A stretch of 64,000 nucleotides of DNA from Engraulis encrasicolus. Taxonomy: Eukaryota; Chordata; Actinopteri; Clupeiformes; Engraulidae. The position numbers and the translations under genes are program-made. The DNA lies in assembly GCF_034702125.1 (NCBI RefSeq), contig NC_085871.1:39901899-39965898 (forward strand), in the 5' to 3' direction. Each line of letters begins with the position of its first letter. The stretch's first letter is position 1. The notes under the pieces are model-generated. The model was not told where the DNA came from, ran no database searches, and was given only the letters and a program-made list of their open reading frames with translations. Shown in pieces: positions 54,245 through 64,000 of the stretch.

Positions 54245-56920
54245 GTTATTACTAAACTTTATTTTTTTAGATATTTTTGGGGCTTTTATGCCTTTATTGT
54301 GACCGGACAGTTACAGAGGGACAGGAATTGAGTGGGGAGAGAGAGATGGGGAAGGTTCGGCCAGTGACCCAGGCAGGCTGGAATCGAACCCGGGTCGCCG
54401 GTGTAGTAACCCAGTGCCCTATCATTTGGCCATGGCAGGGCCAACTACTTATCTATTCTATACTATTGATGTTACTGCTTTCAGTGCAGATGGCGTCTGA
54501 ATGTACTACTGCTACTACGACTATGACTGCTACTGCTACAAATGTACTACCACTACAACTACTACTACTACTAGCCTACTACTACTACTACTTACTACTA
54601 CTACAATACTATTGGTACATGTATTACTGCTGGACATGCTCATGGCATTCGACTGCACCAACGTGTGAGTGAGTACCACTACTCGAGCATTACTTCTCTT
54701 ATTCGTGTGAACACTCGTATTTTGACTGTGTGTGGCCGACAGACTGAACGTCCACTCCATCCGGCAAGGCATCGCGGCGCAGATCAAAGCCCGGCGCACG
54801 GAGAGGGCCCGTCTACGGTCCGACAGCACCAGTACCAGCGCCCCTACCATTACCACTACCACCGCCAGTGCCAGCTCTGGAGCCTCAAGCCACAGGGCCA
54901 ACAACGAGGACCGGCGCACCACGGAGCACCACCCTGACAAGATCACCCTCAGCCTGCGCACAGGCAGGATACGGCCACTATCCAGGAAGCAGAGGCTGGC
55001 CGTGCTGAGGGATCTGGCAGAGGTGGGCACCGGCCTGTGTGTGTATGTGTGTATATGTTTGAACAGGTGTATGTAGAGTAGTGTGTGTGTGTCTGTGTGT
55101 CTGTGTGTGTGTGTGTGTGAGGTGTAAGTAAGTATATTATGTGTTAGTAATTTATTACAATTGTATAAGCAATCTATTGCTACCATATTGCTAAGAAGGC
55201 TTTCACTGTCACTATTGTCTGAAATGCGTGATGTTTTGTCCAATCAGATCAAAGAGAAGTGTGGTGACTTTGACCTGGAGACTGTATACGAGCTCATGCC
55301 CTACCGTCTGGACAAGCAACAGGAGTGGAGGACCAGCAAGCAACTGTCCCAAGGTAATGCATGCACACACACGCGCGCGCACACACGCATGCACACACAC
55401 ACACGCGCATGCGCACGCACGCATGCACGCACACACACACGCACTCTGAATTCAATGCACTTCTGTGTACTTTTTAGTTGTTTGTACAGGATAACAAAAT
55501 TTGAGGCTACATCCTGGCTTGACAACGGATTTGAGTGAATCCGATAAAATGTTGCTTTGTTTTCAGCTATAGAGCAAACTCACAGCCTCTGCATCTGTAG
55601 GTCCCAGAGTAGCAGTAGTTGTAGCAATGCTGCATTCGCTGCCAAGTTTAATTGCATCATTGAAGCAAAATCTGCTGATGTGATACCAACTAAGTGGGCA
55701 GTAGAGATGCTTACACAACTACACGCACCAGGGGCCTACAACGCTGGTTCAGGAGTAAAAACCAGATGAAGTTAAGAGGTAAATCACCTAATAGATGACC
55801 CTGGAGTCTTTATTTTCGTAAGAACATTAGGACTCCATGCTCTTCTTAGCCCTGTTTGATATTTACGAATCAAAATAGAACGTTGGGTATCGTCTCTGCG
55901 TTTACGATCGGGGATAAGGTTGATAGTTGCGATTCTTTTTATGTGTGCAGCGCAACCCGACTTCAAAACCTGATGTGATTTTTAAGTCGTGTAGTTTGGG
56001 TCCAGCTTTAGTGCACGTAGTGGAATCAGCAATGTGCTCCAGCTCCTCCTTAAAGGTCCACTGTGTGAGATTTTCAGTTGTTTATTTCCAGAATTCATGC
56101 TGCCCATTCACTAATGTTACCTTTTTCATGAATACTTACCACCACCATCAAATTCCAAGTATTCATTATGACTGGGAAAATTGCACTTTTCATACATGAA
56201 AAGGGGGATCTTCTCCATGGTCCGCCATTTTGAATTTGCAGAAATAGCCATTTTTAGCTGTTAAATGACTGTACTTGGGCGATACTAGAAAATATTAGTT
56301 GATTACTTACTTTATTACTTAGTAAACTTTCATGAAAAGATCAAATTGGGCAATAGGCAGCCCAGTTTCAATAAGCAGCATAGTTGCAGTACCTTTTTTG
56401 ACCATTTCCTGCACAGTGTACCTTTAAAGGGGTATGCCACTATTTTGGGGCTTAATACAGTTAAAATCGTTGGCTGGGGTTTATAAAGATGGTAATGTGT
56501 CTTATTTTTCATGTAAGCCGTTGTCTTGCTTTAAGACAAGTTAAAAGAGGGAATATGTTGCTAAGCTAGTGAAAGTCAGTGGATCCGTGTAGCACAATGC
56601 TGGTCTCTGTGGTAATCATGCGTGTGTGTATTGATGTGCGTGCCTGTTATAGAGCCAGTGGAGGAGCTCCCCGCAGTGCAGGCAGAGGACGAGTTCCATG
56701 TGACTGACCATCCCTGGAGGAGACTCAAGGTAAGGACAGGACACAGCCAACACAACAAGGAGAAGGAGATTACCATAATCCACCTAAAGCACGCTGCCAC
56801 CACTAAGCACAATGCCACTACTCATTGCATTGACACCACTAAGAAGTTACACTGCCACCGCTAATAACAACACTGGTACTATAAGGAATAGACACACTGA
56901 TCAATACACTACCACTACTG

Positions 56921-56965
<45 letters not shown>

Positions 56966-57098
56966 AATACTCACAATACTAAGCTCAATGCCACTACTCA
57001 TTGCATTGACGCCACTAAGAGGTTACACTGCCACTGCTAATAAGAACACTGGTACTATAAGGAATAGACACACTGCTCAATACACTACCACTACTACT

Positions 57099-57147
<49 letters not shown>

Positions 57148-57876
57148 AATACTCACAATACTAAGCACAATGCCACTACTCATTGCATTGACACCCACTA
57201 AGAGGTTACACTGCCAATGCTAATAACAACACTGGTACTATGAAGAATTCACACACTTCTCAATACACTACCACTACTACATTACTACTACTACTACTAC
57301 TACGACTACTACTACTACTACTACAATACTCATAACACTAAGCACAATGCCACTACTCATTGCATTGACACCCACTAAGAGGTTACACTGCCACCGCTAA
57401 TAAGAACACTGGTACTATAAGGAATAGACACACTGCTCAATAGGGCTTGGTAAAATAATCGATTTAATCGATAATCGATCAGTATCATTAAAAAAAATCA
57501 TAATCGATTCACAGGGCACAAAATCGTTTTTTTTTGTTCTTTTTCTTTTTCTTCTTTTTGTTTAATTTAGGTCTTTGGAAAATACCCAGCAGGTATTAGT
57601 CAATTAGGCCAAGGCCTACTTATTACAAATTAGCAATCTGTTGACACTGTCAAGCCACAGCCCCTTGACATTTTTATATAAACATAGGCAACAGCATCTT
57701 TTGGGCGAAATCCTTGCACCAAGAAGGGAACGGATTGAATCAATTCGGAATGAATCGAATCGAATCGAATTTAATCGTGATTAATCGATTCAAAGCCCTA
57801 AGAATCGAAATCGAATCGATACAGGAACATGGCTGTGATACCCAGCCCTACTGCTCAATACGCTACCACTACTACT

Positions 57877-57937
<61 letters not shown>

Positions 57938-60900
57938 AATACTCACAATACTAAGCACAATGCCACTACTCATTGCATTGACACCACTAAGAGGTTACAC
58001 TGCTACCGCTAATAAGTACACTGGTACTATGAAGAATACACGCACAGCTCAATACTCACACTACTAAGCACAATGCTGCTACTGTTCACATTCACACCAA
58101 TAATGCAACGGACACATCTAATATGCACACTTGTCACTAATAGCATTCACACTACTGCGGGTGATTGCACTTCAGCACACTGGTACTACAAAGACCACTC
58201 AGTCCACTGATAACTCTGCCACTACAGGCGGTGGTCGAGTTGCGAAATCAAACCAGGGGGGATGGTCAAAGATCGATTGTGATTATTGGGGGTTCGGGGG
58301 TTTCTCCCCCGAGAAAAAATTGAAAATGTTGTTGTTAGAGAGTGTAATTTTAACACAATATGTGAAGAAGAGAGGACTATTTTAGAGGGGGGTGTTTTTT
58401 GACCATTTTCATCGAGGGGGATGATTTTAGACCATTTTCTTTGTTGGAGGGATGGCATCCCCCCTCATCCCCCTACAACTCGAGCCCTGACTACAGGTAC
58501 CAAGCATAGTCTCATTTCTACAGGGTAATAGTTAGTACAGTACACTGGCACTACTAACACTGTCACTATAAAGTACAGTGCCTTTACTACAGTGTATGCA
58601 CAATGCCATTACTACAGTGTAATGCAGTGTAGGCCTACTACATACACGCACACACACACACATACACTCACACACACACACGCACACACACTCCTTGCCA
58701 GTACAAATGGAGTGCACTATCAGTCTGAGAAGGGAGAAACCCTGGGTGGGTAGCTAAACAAAGTCCTCACAGGCACTTTTATATGTTCCAGAGTCCAGAG
58801 TGGAGGGTCTATGTACAGCAGGATGGCCATAGCTGGCCGAACACAGCTCAGGGGACCTTAGCAAAGAATTGTGTAGGAAAGAAAGATACTTCAGGCATTT
58901 CTGGGATCCATCTTATATCAGATGAACGCCCCTTTAGGATACCTTTGGTTAGGTGACCTTTGCAGATCTTAGGTTGAGAATAAATCGAGTTCTCTTGGAG
59001 CTGTAGTACACAGTAGCGCACAGCTTGTACAAGCCACCACCAAACACCACAAAAACAGAAGAAGGAGGGGACAACGCCTCCTTAGGAGACCAAACTTGAG
59101 CATATTCCTTTGCATTGGGTGGGCGTAGTTTGGATTATCTTACTCTACTAGATGATTCTTTGACCTTAGTCTCATAATGTGCATCATTCCACCAGTGGAA
59201 CACTGTAATGGTCATTGAAAAGACTTAAAGGGACACTGTGCAGGAAATGGTCAAAAAAGGTACTGCAACTATGCTGCTCATTGAAACTGTGTCACCTATT
59301 GCCAAATTTGACCTTTTCATGAAAGCTTACTAAGTAATAAACACATATTTTCTAGTATGGCCCAAGCACAGTCATTTTTGCAGCTAAAAATGGCTATTTT
59401 TGGAAATTCAAAATGGTGGATCATGGAGAAGATTCCCCTTTTCATGTATGAAAAGTGCAAATGTCCAAGTCATAATGAATACTTGGAATTTGATGATGAT
59501 GGTAAATACTCATGAAAAAGGTAAGATTAGAGAATAGGTAGCATGAATTCTGGAAATAAACAACTAAAATCNCACACAGTGTCCCTTTAACTACCATAGT
59601 ACTACACTACTACAACATTAGACAGGGCCTTTAGTAATACTTTACGAATTGGTCATTGGCACAAGACCTTAATATTATATTGATGGAAGGGAATGGTTCT
59701 ATGCATTTGAAATAACAACCAATATTCTATTCCCAATCTGCAATACGACTCAATAGGAGAAGTACTTCTGCACTGACACCCAGATTAGCGCCCCTGTGAA
59801 CTGGTCTTGACCCTTGAACACACATTAGCGTTCCCCAGATCTATATTTAAGGGCTCTGCATACTTCATGTGCGCACTTTGGCGCGTTTGGCGAGAGAACC
59901 ATCAATGACGTCATCACTTGCGCCAGACTATTCATACTTCAAACAGGCTATCGCTCGCATTTTCGGAAGTGCCCTCTGCTGTTCATGAGAGAGACTGCAG
60001 TATCTTTCGCAACTCGCAGCATGGGTTCTACGGATGTATAAAATAGAAAGCCAAACACGGCTGCTGTAGGGCTACTGAACATCTGACTTGTGACTTACCA
60101 CATTGAAACATAGATTTTTGTTGTAGCCTACATTGCCAGATCATTCCAAGACCATGTGAGAGCATTGTTCTGGCGGCAGAATTTATAAATAGATCGCCGA
60201 ACACAACGTGCTTCTGAACAAAGTAAACAATTGTTTCACTGAACTGAACAGAGAAGATAAAATAACTCTCTAGGACATTTTATTATCCTCAAAATGATGC
60301 AGAATCCATTCTGTAGTAGCCTACAGTAGCTGTAGCCTCTCTTCGCAACTCCTGCTTTGTCTGCCTACCTACATGGTCGCTGGTGGCGCACGCCAAGTTA
60401 CAAAAAATGTGGGGTGCACGAACTCGCGCCACGGCTGCTCGCGCCACGGCTGCTCGCGCTACGGCGCGTGACGTCATTTTGGGTCACGTGACGGCGCGCG
60501 CCATCGTCGCGAGTGAAGTATGAAGGAGGGTAGCGCCAGTCACGCCAAGTATGAATCCCCCTTTAGCCAGCAAGGGTCTCCCCGTTCATGGACACTCCCC
60601 GTCAGTGCATGTTGTGAGCTTTTGCCTGGTATTGTCGAGCTCACAGTAGTGTTACATAACCAGCCTCTGGGCCCTGTGTTGGATCAAATTTAGGGGTTTC
60701 GTTTTTAGGTTGTTTTTTTTTTCTTTTCTTTTTTTCCAGTAACAGCACTGTCTTGCCACCTCATTTGGTACAATGGGGTGTCAAACTCAAATTGACCGAG
60801 GGCCAAAATCAAAATCTGGAGCAAAGTCGCTGGCCAAACACAATGTTTTTTTTAGTGATGCACCGGATCCGGAAAAGGCAGGATAATAGGGATTTTCACA

Positions 60901-62168
60901 GGATCCGGATCCAGCAGGATCTTAAGCAGTGGATCCGGTATCCGGCAGTTACCTAAAAATCAGGATCTGGTGCATCTCTAGTTTTTACGTAGCCTAGGCT
61001 TTTCAGTCAGTCTTTCACAACCCCAATCACTGCATGGAGTGAGAGCCCTTTGGAAGCGGCCGTTGCAGGCAGTTTGTCAGTAAGCCAATAAGTCTAAAAA
61101 AGTTTGAGCCAACGTAATAAAAAGGGCCCACGTGTGCGAGTAGACTATGTGTTTCAACCCTTTCGTAGGATCCAGTATCCGGTTCCGGATCCGGCAGGAT
61201 CTTAAGCAGTGGATCCGGTATCCGGCAGGATCCTAAAAATCAGGATCCGGTGCATCTCTAGTTTTTTTTTTTAACGAAAATTGACTAAAATGGCTCATGT
61301 TTAAATTCATGTTTAAACAGATTCCCATATAGTTCAAATGTGCCTGCAAATATTCTGTTGCATTTGAGTGTGAGCTGTTTCAATGGCCTGGGCCCACTCA
61401 TATTCCTGTGATATATGCATTTTCATGTTCAAATCTTAATACGCTGCACAGTTATGGTGTATGTGGGCCAACTGTAATATACATTTGAAATGATCTCGCG
61501 GGCCAAATAAAATGGCTCCGCGGGCCAAATTTGGCCCCCGGGCCTGAGTTTGACATCCATGTAACCACTATGTAATATAATATAATAATAATAGTAATAC
61601 ATTTTATTTTGAGCGCCTTTCAAAATACCCAAGGACACTTTACAATCAAAAACAAATACATAACAATAGGGAAAGTATAACAAAGCTTCAGTAAATTAAC
61701 AATAGGAGAGTAATGCGAGTAATTAAAATGCAAAAATAAAATAAAGGGAAAAAAAGTACAATAAAAATAAATGTTTTAAAATAACAAAAAGAAGTAGAAT
61801 GACAAATAAAATAAAAATGAGGGGAAAAAAAGATAAAATATGTAAAATAGAAAATAAACTGATAATAATTAAAATGAAGTGGAAGTGCCAATGTGAAATT
61901 TAAAAGTAGAAGTGAAAAGGTGTGTCTATAATTGTGTAATACCATGTACTAATGTTGTACGTAGGCCATAAATGTACTTCTTCTACTTTTACATTGGTCA
62001 CCTATGGTAGGGGTGTACATCTATGCCAGAGCTGAGTCGAGAGACGCTATTGGAGGAGATGGAAATGGAGGCCCCTCCTCCTCGACCCCATTCTCCAATC
62101 GTGCTGCTCGCCACAAGCCAAACCGTCCAACAGAAGCAAAGACTCAGCCTGGCTGAAGACTTGCAGAG
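50293..62168 (+). CDS. ccdc87: Coiled-coil domain-containing protein 87, 5' eight exons (partial)
   Basis: Eight exons, 50293-50467, 50566-50705, 51637-51753, 54031-54164, 54743-55022, 55248-55353, 56653-56729 and 62011-62168, give 1187 nt in one frame (about 395 residues); the gene continues past the window. The start ATG follows an in-frame TGA at 50281. Similarity to human CCDC87 as remembered is seen in LCYQM, the ISSELGLIWADL/SENQQLRQQ region, LYLSYLHLLHSMRRRAVFTD with LAAQMASDCTN, and in the SMPEL/PPPRPHSPIVLLAT/LSLAEDLQR stretch. CCDC87 is a testis protein needed for normal sperm structure in mice. Human CCDC87 is, as I recall, 849 residues in a single exon, so the multi-exon structure here is notable. 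Exon 5 carries a Ser/Thr-rich low-complexity segment. No further exon was found between 62169 and 64000. Confidence 0.87.
50566..50705 (+). CDS. ccdc87: ccdc87 exon 2
   Basis: It encodes EKAQEAKEAQLAQEKAVPSS then LHHLCYQMQQRVKKC and SPEDHATL. The acceptor is CTTTCAG and the donor GTGAGT. Confidence 0.85.
50959..51010. repeat. (TG)n microsatellite
   Basis: TG array with TTTG and GAG interruptions in ccdc87 intron 2. Confidence 0.95.
51550..51618 (+). mobile_element. Retroposon 3' tail
   Basis: TTTCCTTGTATGACCTGTGC then GAAGAAACTGACAGTAAAAG and CTGACTTGACTTGA. It ends 18 bp before ccdc87 exon 3. Confidence 0.7.
51637..51753 (+). CDS. ccdc87: ccdc87 exon 3
   Basis: It encodes ESVISSELGLIWADLRSTRP then LSRSENQQLRQQSFAE. 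The acceptor CCATTAG follows a retroposon tail and the donor is GTGTGG. Confidence 0.88.
51815..53642. mobile_element. 1.8-kb element with long inverted ends
   Basis: CAACTGCAGTGTGCAGGGGA on the left and the same on the reverse of the right begin inverted repeats of about 180-200 bp (AGGTCTGGATGACATCTCCC is shared). A 56-bp piece is tandemly doubled at 53317-53428. No ORF of note. Confidence 0.75.
53650..53735 (+). mobile_element. tRNA-headed SINE fragment
   Basis: GGTTGCAGGTTCGAATCCCA is a B box; A-box sequence upstream is degenerate. Confidence 0.55.
54031..54164 (+). CDS. ccdc87: ccdc87 exon 4
   Basis: It encodes VLNQCEQLYLSYLHLLHSMR then FTDSANRSRLAAQMASDCTN. The frame with exon 5 requires the donor GTTAGC after AACGT. 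A copy of this edge at 54639-54670 carries a better donor (GTGAGT). Confidence 0.85.
54196..54245. repeat. (CTA)n microsatellite
   Basis: About 14 CTA units just after ccdc87 exon 4; further short CTA/GCT runs at 54500-54606. Confidence 0.95.
54250..54443 (-). mobile_element. tRNA-headed SINE, antisense
   Basis: On the minus strand it reads GACCCGGGTTCGATTCCAGC, a B box, with GATAGGGCACTGGGTT before it. Confidence 0.7.
54743..55022 (+). CDS. ccdc87: ccdc87 exon 5
   Basis: It encodes LNVHSIRQGIAAQIKARRTE, then a Ser/Thr-rich run, then ITLSLRTGRIRPLSRKQRLA and VLRDLAE. The acceptor is GCCGACAG and the donor GTGGGC. Confidence 0.87.
55248..55353 (+). CDS. ccdc87: ccdc87 exon 6
   Basis: It encodes IKEKCGDFDLETVYELMPYR then LDKQQEWRTSKQLSQ. 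The acceptor is CAATCAG and the donor GTAATG, followed closely by CA/CG repeats. Confidence 0.87.
55360..55446. repeat. (CA)/(CG) mixed repeat
   Basis: Alternating purine-pyrimidine tract with CGCGCGC and GCATGC words, just after ccdc87 exon 6. Confidence 0.95.
55730..55805. mobile_element. Harbinger-like end fragment
   Basis: GCTGGTTCAGGAGTAAAAAC and AAGTTAAGAGGTAAATCA match the reverse of the right end of the element at 18872-20244. Confidence 0.6.
56047..56424 (-). mobile_element. TTAA-target MITE, inverted copy
   Basis: TTAAAGGTCCACTGTGTGAG and the reverse of GCACAGTGTACCTTTAA are inverted ends. It aligns along its length with the copy at 59231-59590 in the opposite direction. Confidence 0.82.
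56653..56729 (+). CDS. ccdc87: ccdc87 exon 7
   Basis: It encodes EPVEELPAVQAEDEFHVTDH then PWRRLK. The acceptor is TGTTATAG and the donor GTAAGG. Confidence 0.82.
56793..58045. repeat. Tandem array of about 180-bp units with (CTA)n cores
   Basis: AATGCCACTACTCATTGCAT recurs near 56810, 56988, 57169, 57347 and 57958. Each unit includes CTAATAA(G/C)(A/T)ACACTGGTA and most carry a (CTA)n run. Confidence 0.88.
57441..57850. mobile_element. hAT-type MITE inside the 180-bp array
   Basis: Exact 8-bp duplications CTGCTCAA at 57433-57440 and 57851-57858; ends TAGGGCT and AGCCCTA. The interior has many ATCGAT words. Confidence 0.9.
58208..58492. mobile_element. MITE with CAGG ends
   Basis: GGTGGTCGAGTTGCG on the left and the reverse of ACAACTCGAGCCCTG on the right are partly inverted; internal GGGGGATG words face each other. 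Confidence 0.5.
58915..59130. mobile_element. Dispersed repeat (family B), diverged copy
   Basis: GATGAACGCCCCTTTAGGAT to TTGCATTGGGTGGGCGTAGT; more diverged than the copies at 39335 and 46000. Confidence 0.7.
59231..59590 (+). mobile_element. TTAA-target MITE
   Basis: TTAA flanks AGGGACACTGTG on the left and its reverse complement on the right, as in piggyBac-like or Kolobok-like elements. Contains the only ambiguous base of the window. Confidence 0.82.
59846..60565. mobile_element. 0.7-kb MITE with CpG-rich end
   Basis: The left end TAAGGGCTCTGCATACTT and the reverse of the right, TAAAGGGGGATTCATACTT, are inverted. The right part is a CpG-rich stretch with GCTCGCGCCACG repeats. Confidence 0.65.
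60772..61562. mobile_element. MITE with nested element
   Basis: GGTGTCAAACTCAA on the left and the reverse of TGAGTTTGACATCC on the right form inverted ends. A second element occupies 60854-61260. Confidence 0.7.
60854..61260. mobile_element. Nested hAT-like element with GGATCC repeats
   Basis: TAGTGATGCACCGGATCC and the reverse GGATCCGGTGCATCTCTA end it. CAGGATCTTAAGCAGTGGAT recurs in both halves, so it contains an internal duplication. Confidence 0.7.
61590..61660 (+). mobile_element. Retroposon tail
   Basis: GCGCCTTTCAAAATACCCAA and GGACACTTTACAATCAAA are a widespread vertebrate retroposon end; A-rich sequence follows to about 61870. Confidence 0.55.
62011..62168 (+). CDS. ccdc87: ccdc87 exon 8 (last in window)
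   Basis: The phase-0 acceptor ATGGTAG gives GCTSMPELSRETLLEEMEME then APPPRPHSPIVLLAT and LSLAEDLQR. The donor GTACAC runs into (CT)n and (CA)n tracts. The alternative acceptor at 62029 does not keep the frame. Confidence 0.8.
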
Positions 62169-62183
62169 GTACACACACGTCTC

Positions 62184-62672
<489 letters not shown>

Positions 62673-62894
62673 CACATAAACATAACCTGTTAGAATTACA
62701 AGCTACAACTACTAACTGTTATAAACATACTTGACCCTCAGCCTGCCTCACATCCTCAAGAGAAGAGTTGTAGAAATACTCTTTCAGATGTAATTAAATT
62801 ACAACACTAGAAGGAGGATACTACAAAGTTGAAACCATGCAATATCACACCACTAGTATTGTAATTACTGTACATCTTTAGTAGTAGTTTAGAG

Positions 62895-63276
62895 TAGAGA
62901 TGGCGAAATTTGAAAAAACTTTTAACTGGCTACTGAGACTCATTAACCGGTGGTTAACCGGTAATCTTAAATTAAAAGCGTTCGCGTGCCTGATATGCAC
63001 AGCACTGATTTTTAAAAAATTAAATTTTCACATAGGCCTTTTTTTGATGCACAGACAGGACCTGCCATGTCCAGCCACTGTTGCCAGATGGAAAATGATG
63101 AATTATCGTACTAAAACCTCAAAATTATGGCTTTTTGGGACTTTTTGGGAGGAAATTAATTATTTTAATTATTATTATTATTACACGGTTAACGGTTAAC
63201 CGGTGGCAGAAAATATTAACCGGTTAAAGTTGATCCGGTCGACTATCTGTTAACCGGTTACCGGTTAACATCCCTA
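62895..63276. mobile_element. hAT-type MITE
   Basis: Exact 8-bp duplications GTTTAGAG at 62887-62894 and 63277-63284; ends TAGAGATG and the reverse TAGGGATG. Rich in TTAACCGGT words. Confidence 0.9.
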
Positions 63277-63284
63277 GTTTAGAG

Positions 63285-63954
63285 TAGTTTTGCTTCTACT
63301 TTATACAACTGTCCTCAAGAGGTGGTCACCCAGGCACCACACACCACGTCTTCACTCGACACTCCACTCCCACAGCCCTTGACCTTTGACCTGTGGAGAT
63401 GTTAGGGTTGCAAAAGGGGTCTTTAAATGTCCCTGTGCTGTGTGGCATCTTGTTTCCTCAACTAAGCAGCACAGAGCGGGACGTGTAGTTTTAGTTTCAC
63501 CACTCTCCCCAATGTATTGAGAGAGTGTACCCTACTCAATGAAGCAGAGTATACGATACGCACCTCAATCAGTTGAGTTTCTTCATCTCATAGCCAGTTT
63601 CACAGGGAAAAAAATTGTAATTTTAAATTCTTCGAGAGTTACTCTAATTGTTGAATATATTTACACTGTGTACTATTTCTAACATTTCAACATAATTTTT
63701 GTATTTGCTGTAATTTTGTTTTGAATCATTGGCTACTATTGTACTGATATATGTTTGATAACAATAATTTAATCATATGAATAGTTCTCTAGATAATGCA
63801 TTATTGTCAATGATGATATGAATCCCATGGCAGCTTCAGCATGCTGTATTGAGGGGAATTTCTGTGCACCGCACAGTCACTCTTTATTGCCACCTGTTGG
63901 TCATTATGTGTAAAAACAGGCGCGGACAGAATTGGACCTCAGAGAGCACTGTTG
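63285..63954. other. Intronic sequence without recognised features
   Basis: I see no exon of ccdc87 or repeat structure here. Confidence 0.45.

Positions 63955-64000
<46 letters not shown>
63955..64000. repeat. (TG)n microsatellite at window end
   Basis: TG array running off the window. Confidence 0.97.

Noticed and set aside
62029..62034. Acceptor GCCAG at 62029 for ccdc87 exon 8
   Set aside because: It would need a different upstream phase; the acceptor at 62010 keeps the frame and gives the conserved SMPEL string.

Overview
The window looks like a teleost fish nuclear genome. It has short exons with GT-AG introns, dense (CA)n/(TG)n and (CTA)n microsatellites, tRNA-headed SINEs, retroposon 3' tails and many small terminal-inverted-repeat DNA transposons with 8-bp target duplications. 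There are no bacterial-style operons. The long ORFs of Cys-Val or His-Thr are only microsatellite translations. All exon coordinates were built by hand from reading frame, splice signals and remembered vertebrate proteins; no database was searched. One ambiguous base (n) sits near 59572.

Four protein-coding genes are present. (1) snx4, + strand, 442-16021: the last eight exons of sorting nexin 4 (BAR region to stop); the 5' part lies outside the window. (2) depdc4, - strand, 29858-18602: a complete nine-exon, 547-residue DEP-domain gene, convergent with snx4. (3) tcp11l2, + strand, 35894-47551: nine coding exons, 556 residues, divergent from depdc4. (4) ccdc87, + strand, 50293-62168 and running off the right end: eight exons covering about the first 395 residues. 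The four proteins have unrelated jobs: endosomal recycling and autophagy, a DEP protein of unknown function, a TCP11-family protein, and a sperm-flagellum-associated protein. The order SNX4-DEPDC4-TCP11L2-CCDC87 is not kept in human, although human DEPDC4 and TCP11L2 are both on 12q23.

Layout: 1-16021 snx4, with one 9.9-kb intron inflated by AAGTATACTT-rich tandem repeats and a nested transposon; 16022-18601 two converging 3' ends with a long-hairpin MITE; 18602-29858 depdc4; 29859-35893 divergent promoter region and 5' intron of tcp11l2, with a perfect RFX X-box; 35894-47551 tcp11l2 and then a 2.3-kb 3' UTR; 50293-64000 ccdc87 with repeat-filled introns.

The most unusual signal is that introns repeatedly hold diverged copies of the neighbouring exon edge, splice site included. 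I count ten junctions of this kind across all four genes. Several copies were later split by a hAT, MITE, SINE or retroposon insertion, so the duplications are old and are not assembly stutter. Many functional splice sites also abut long CA/TG tracts.
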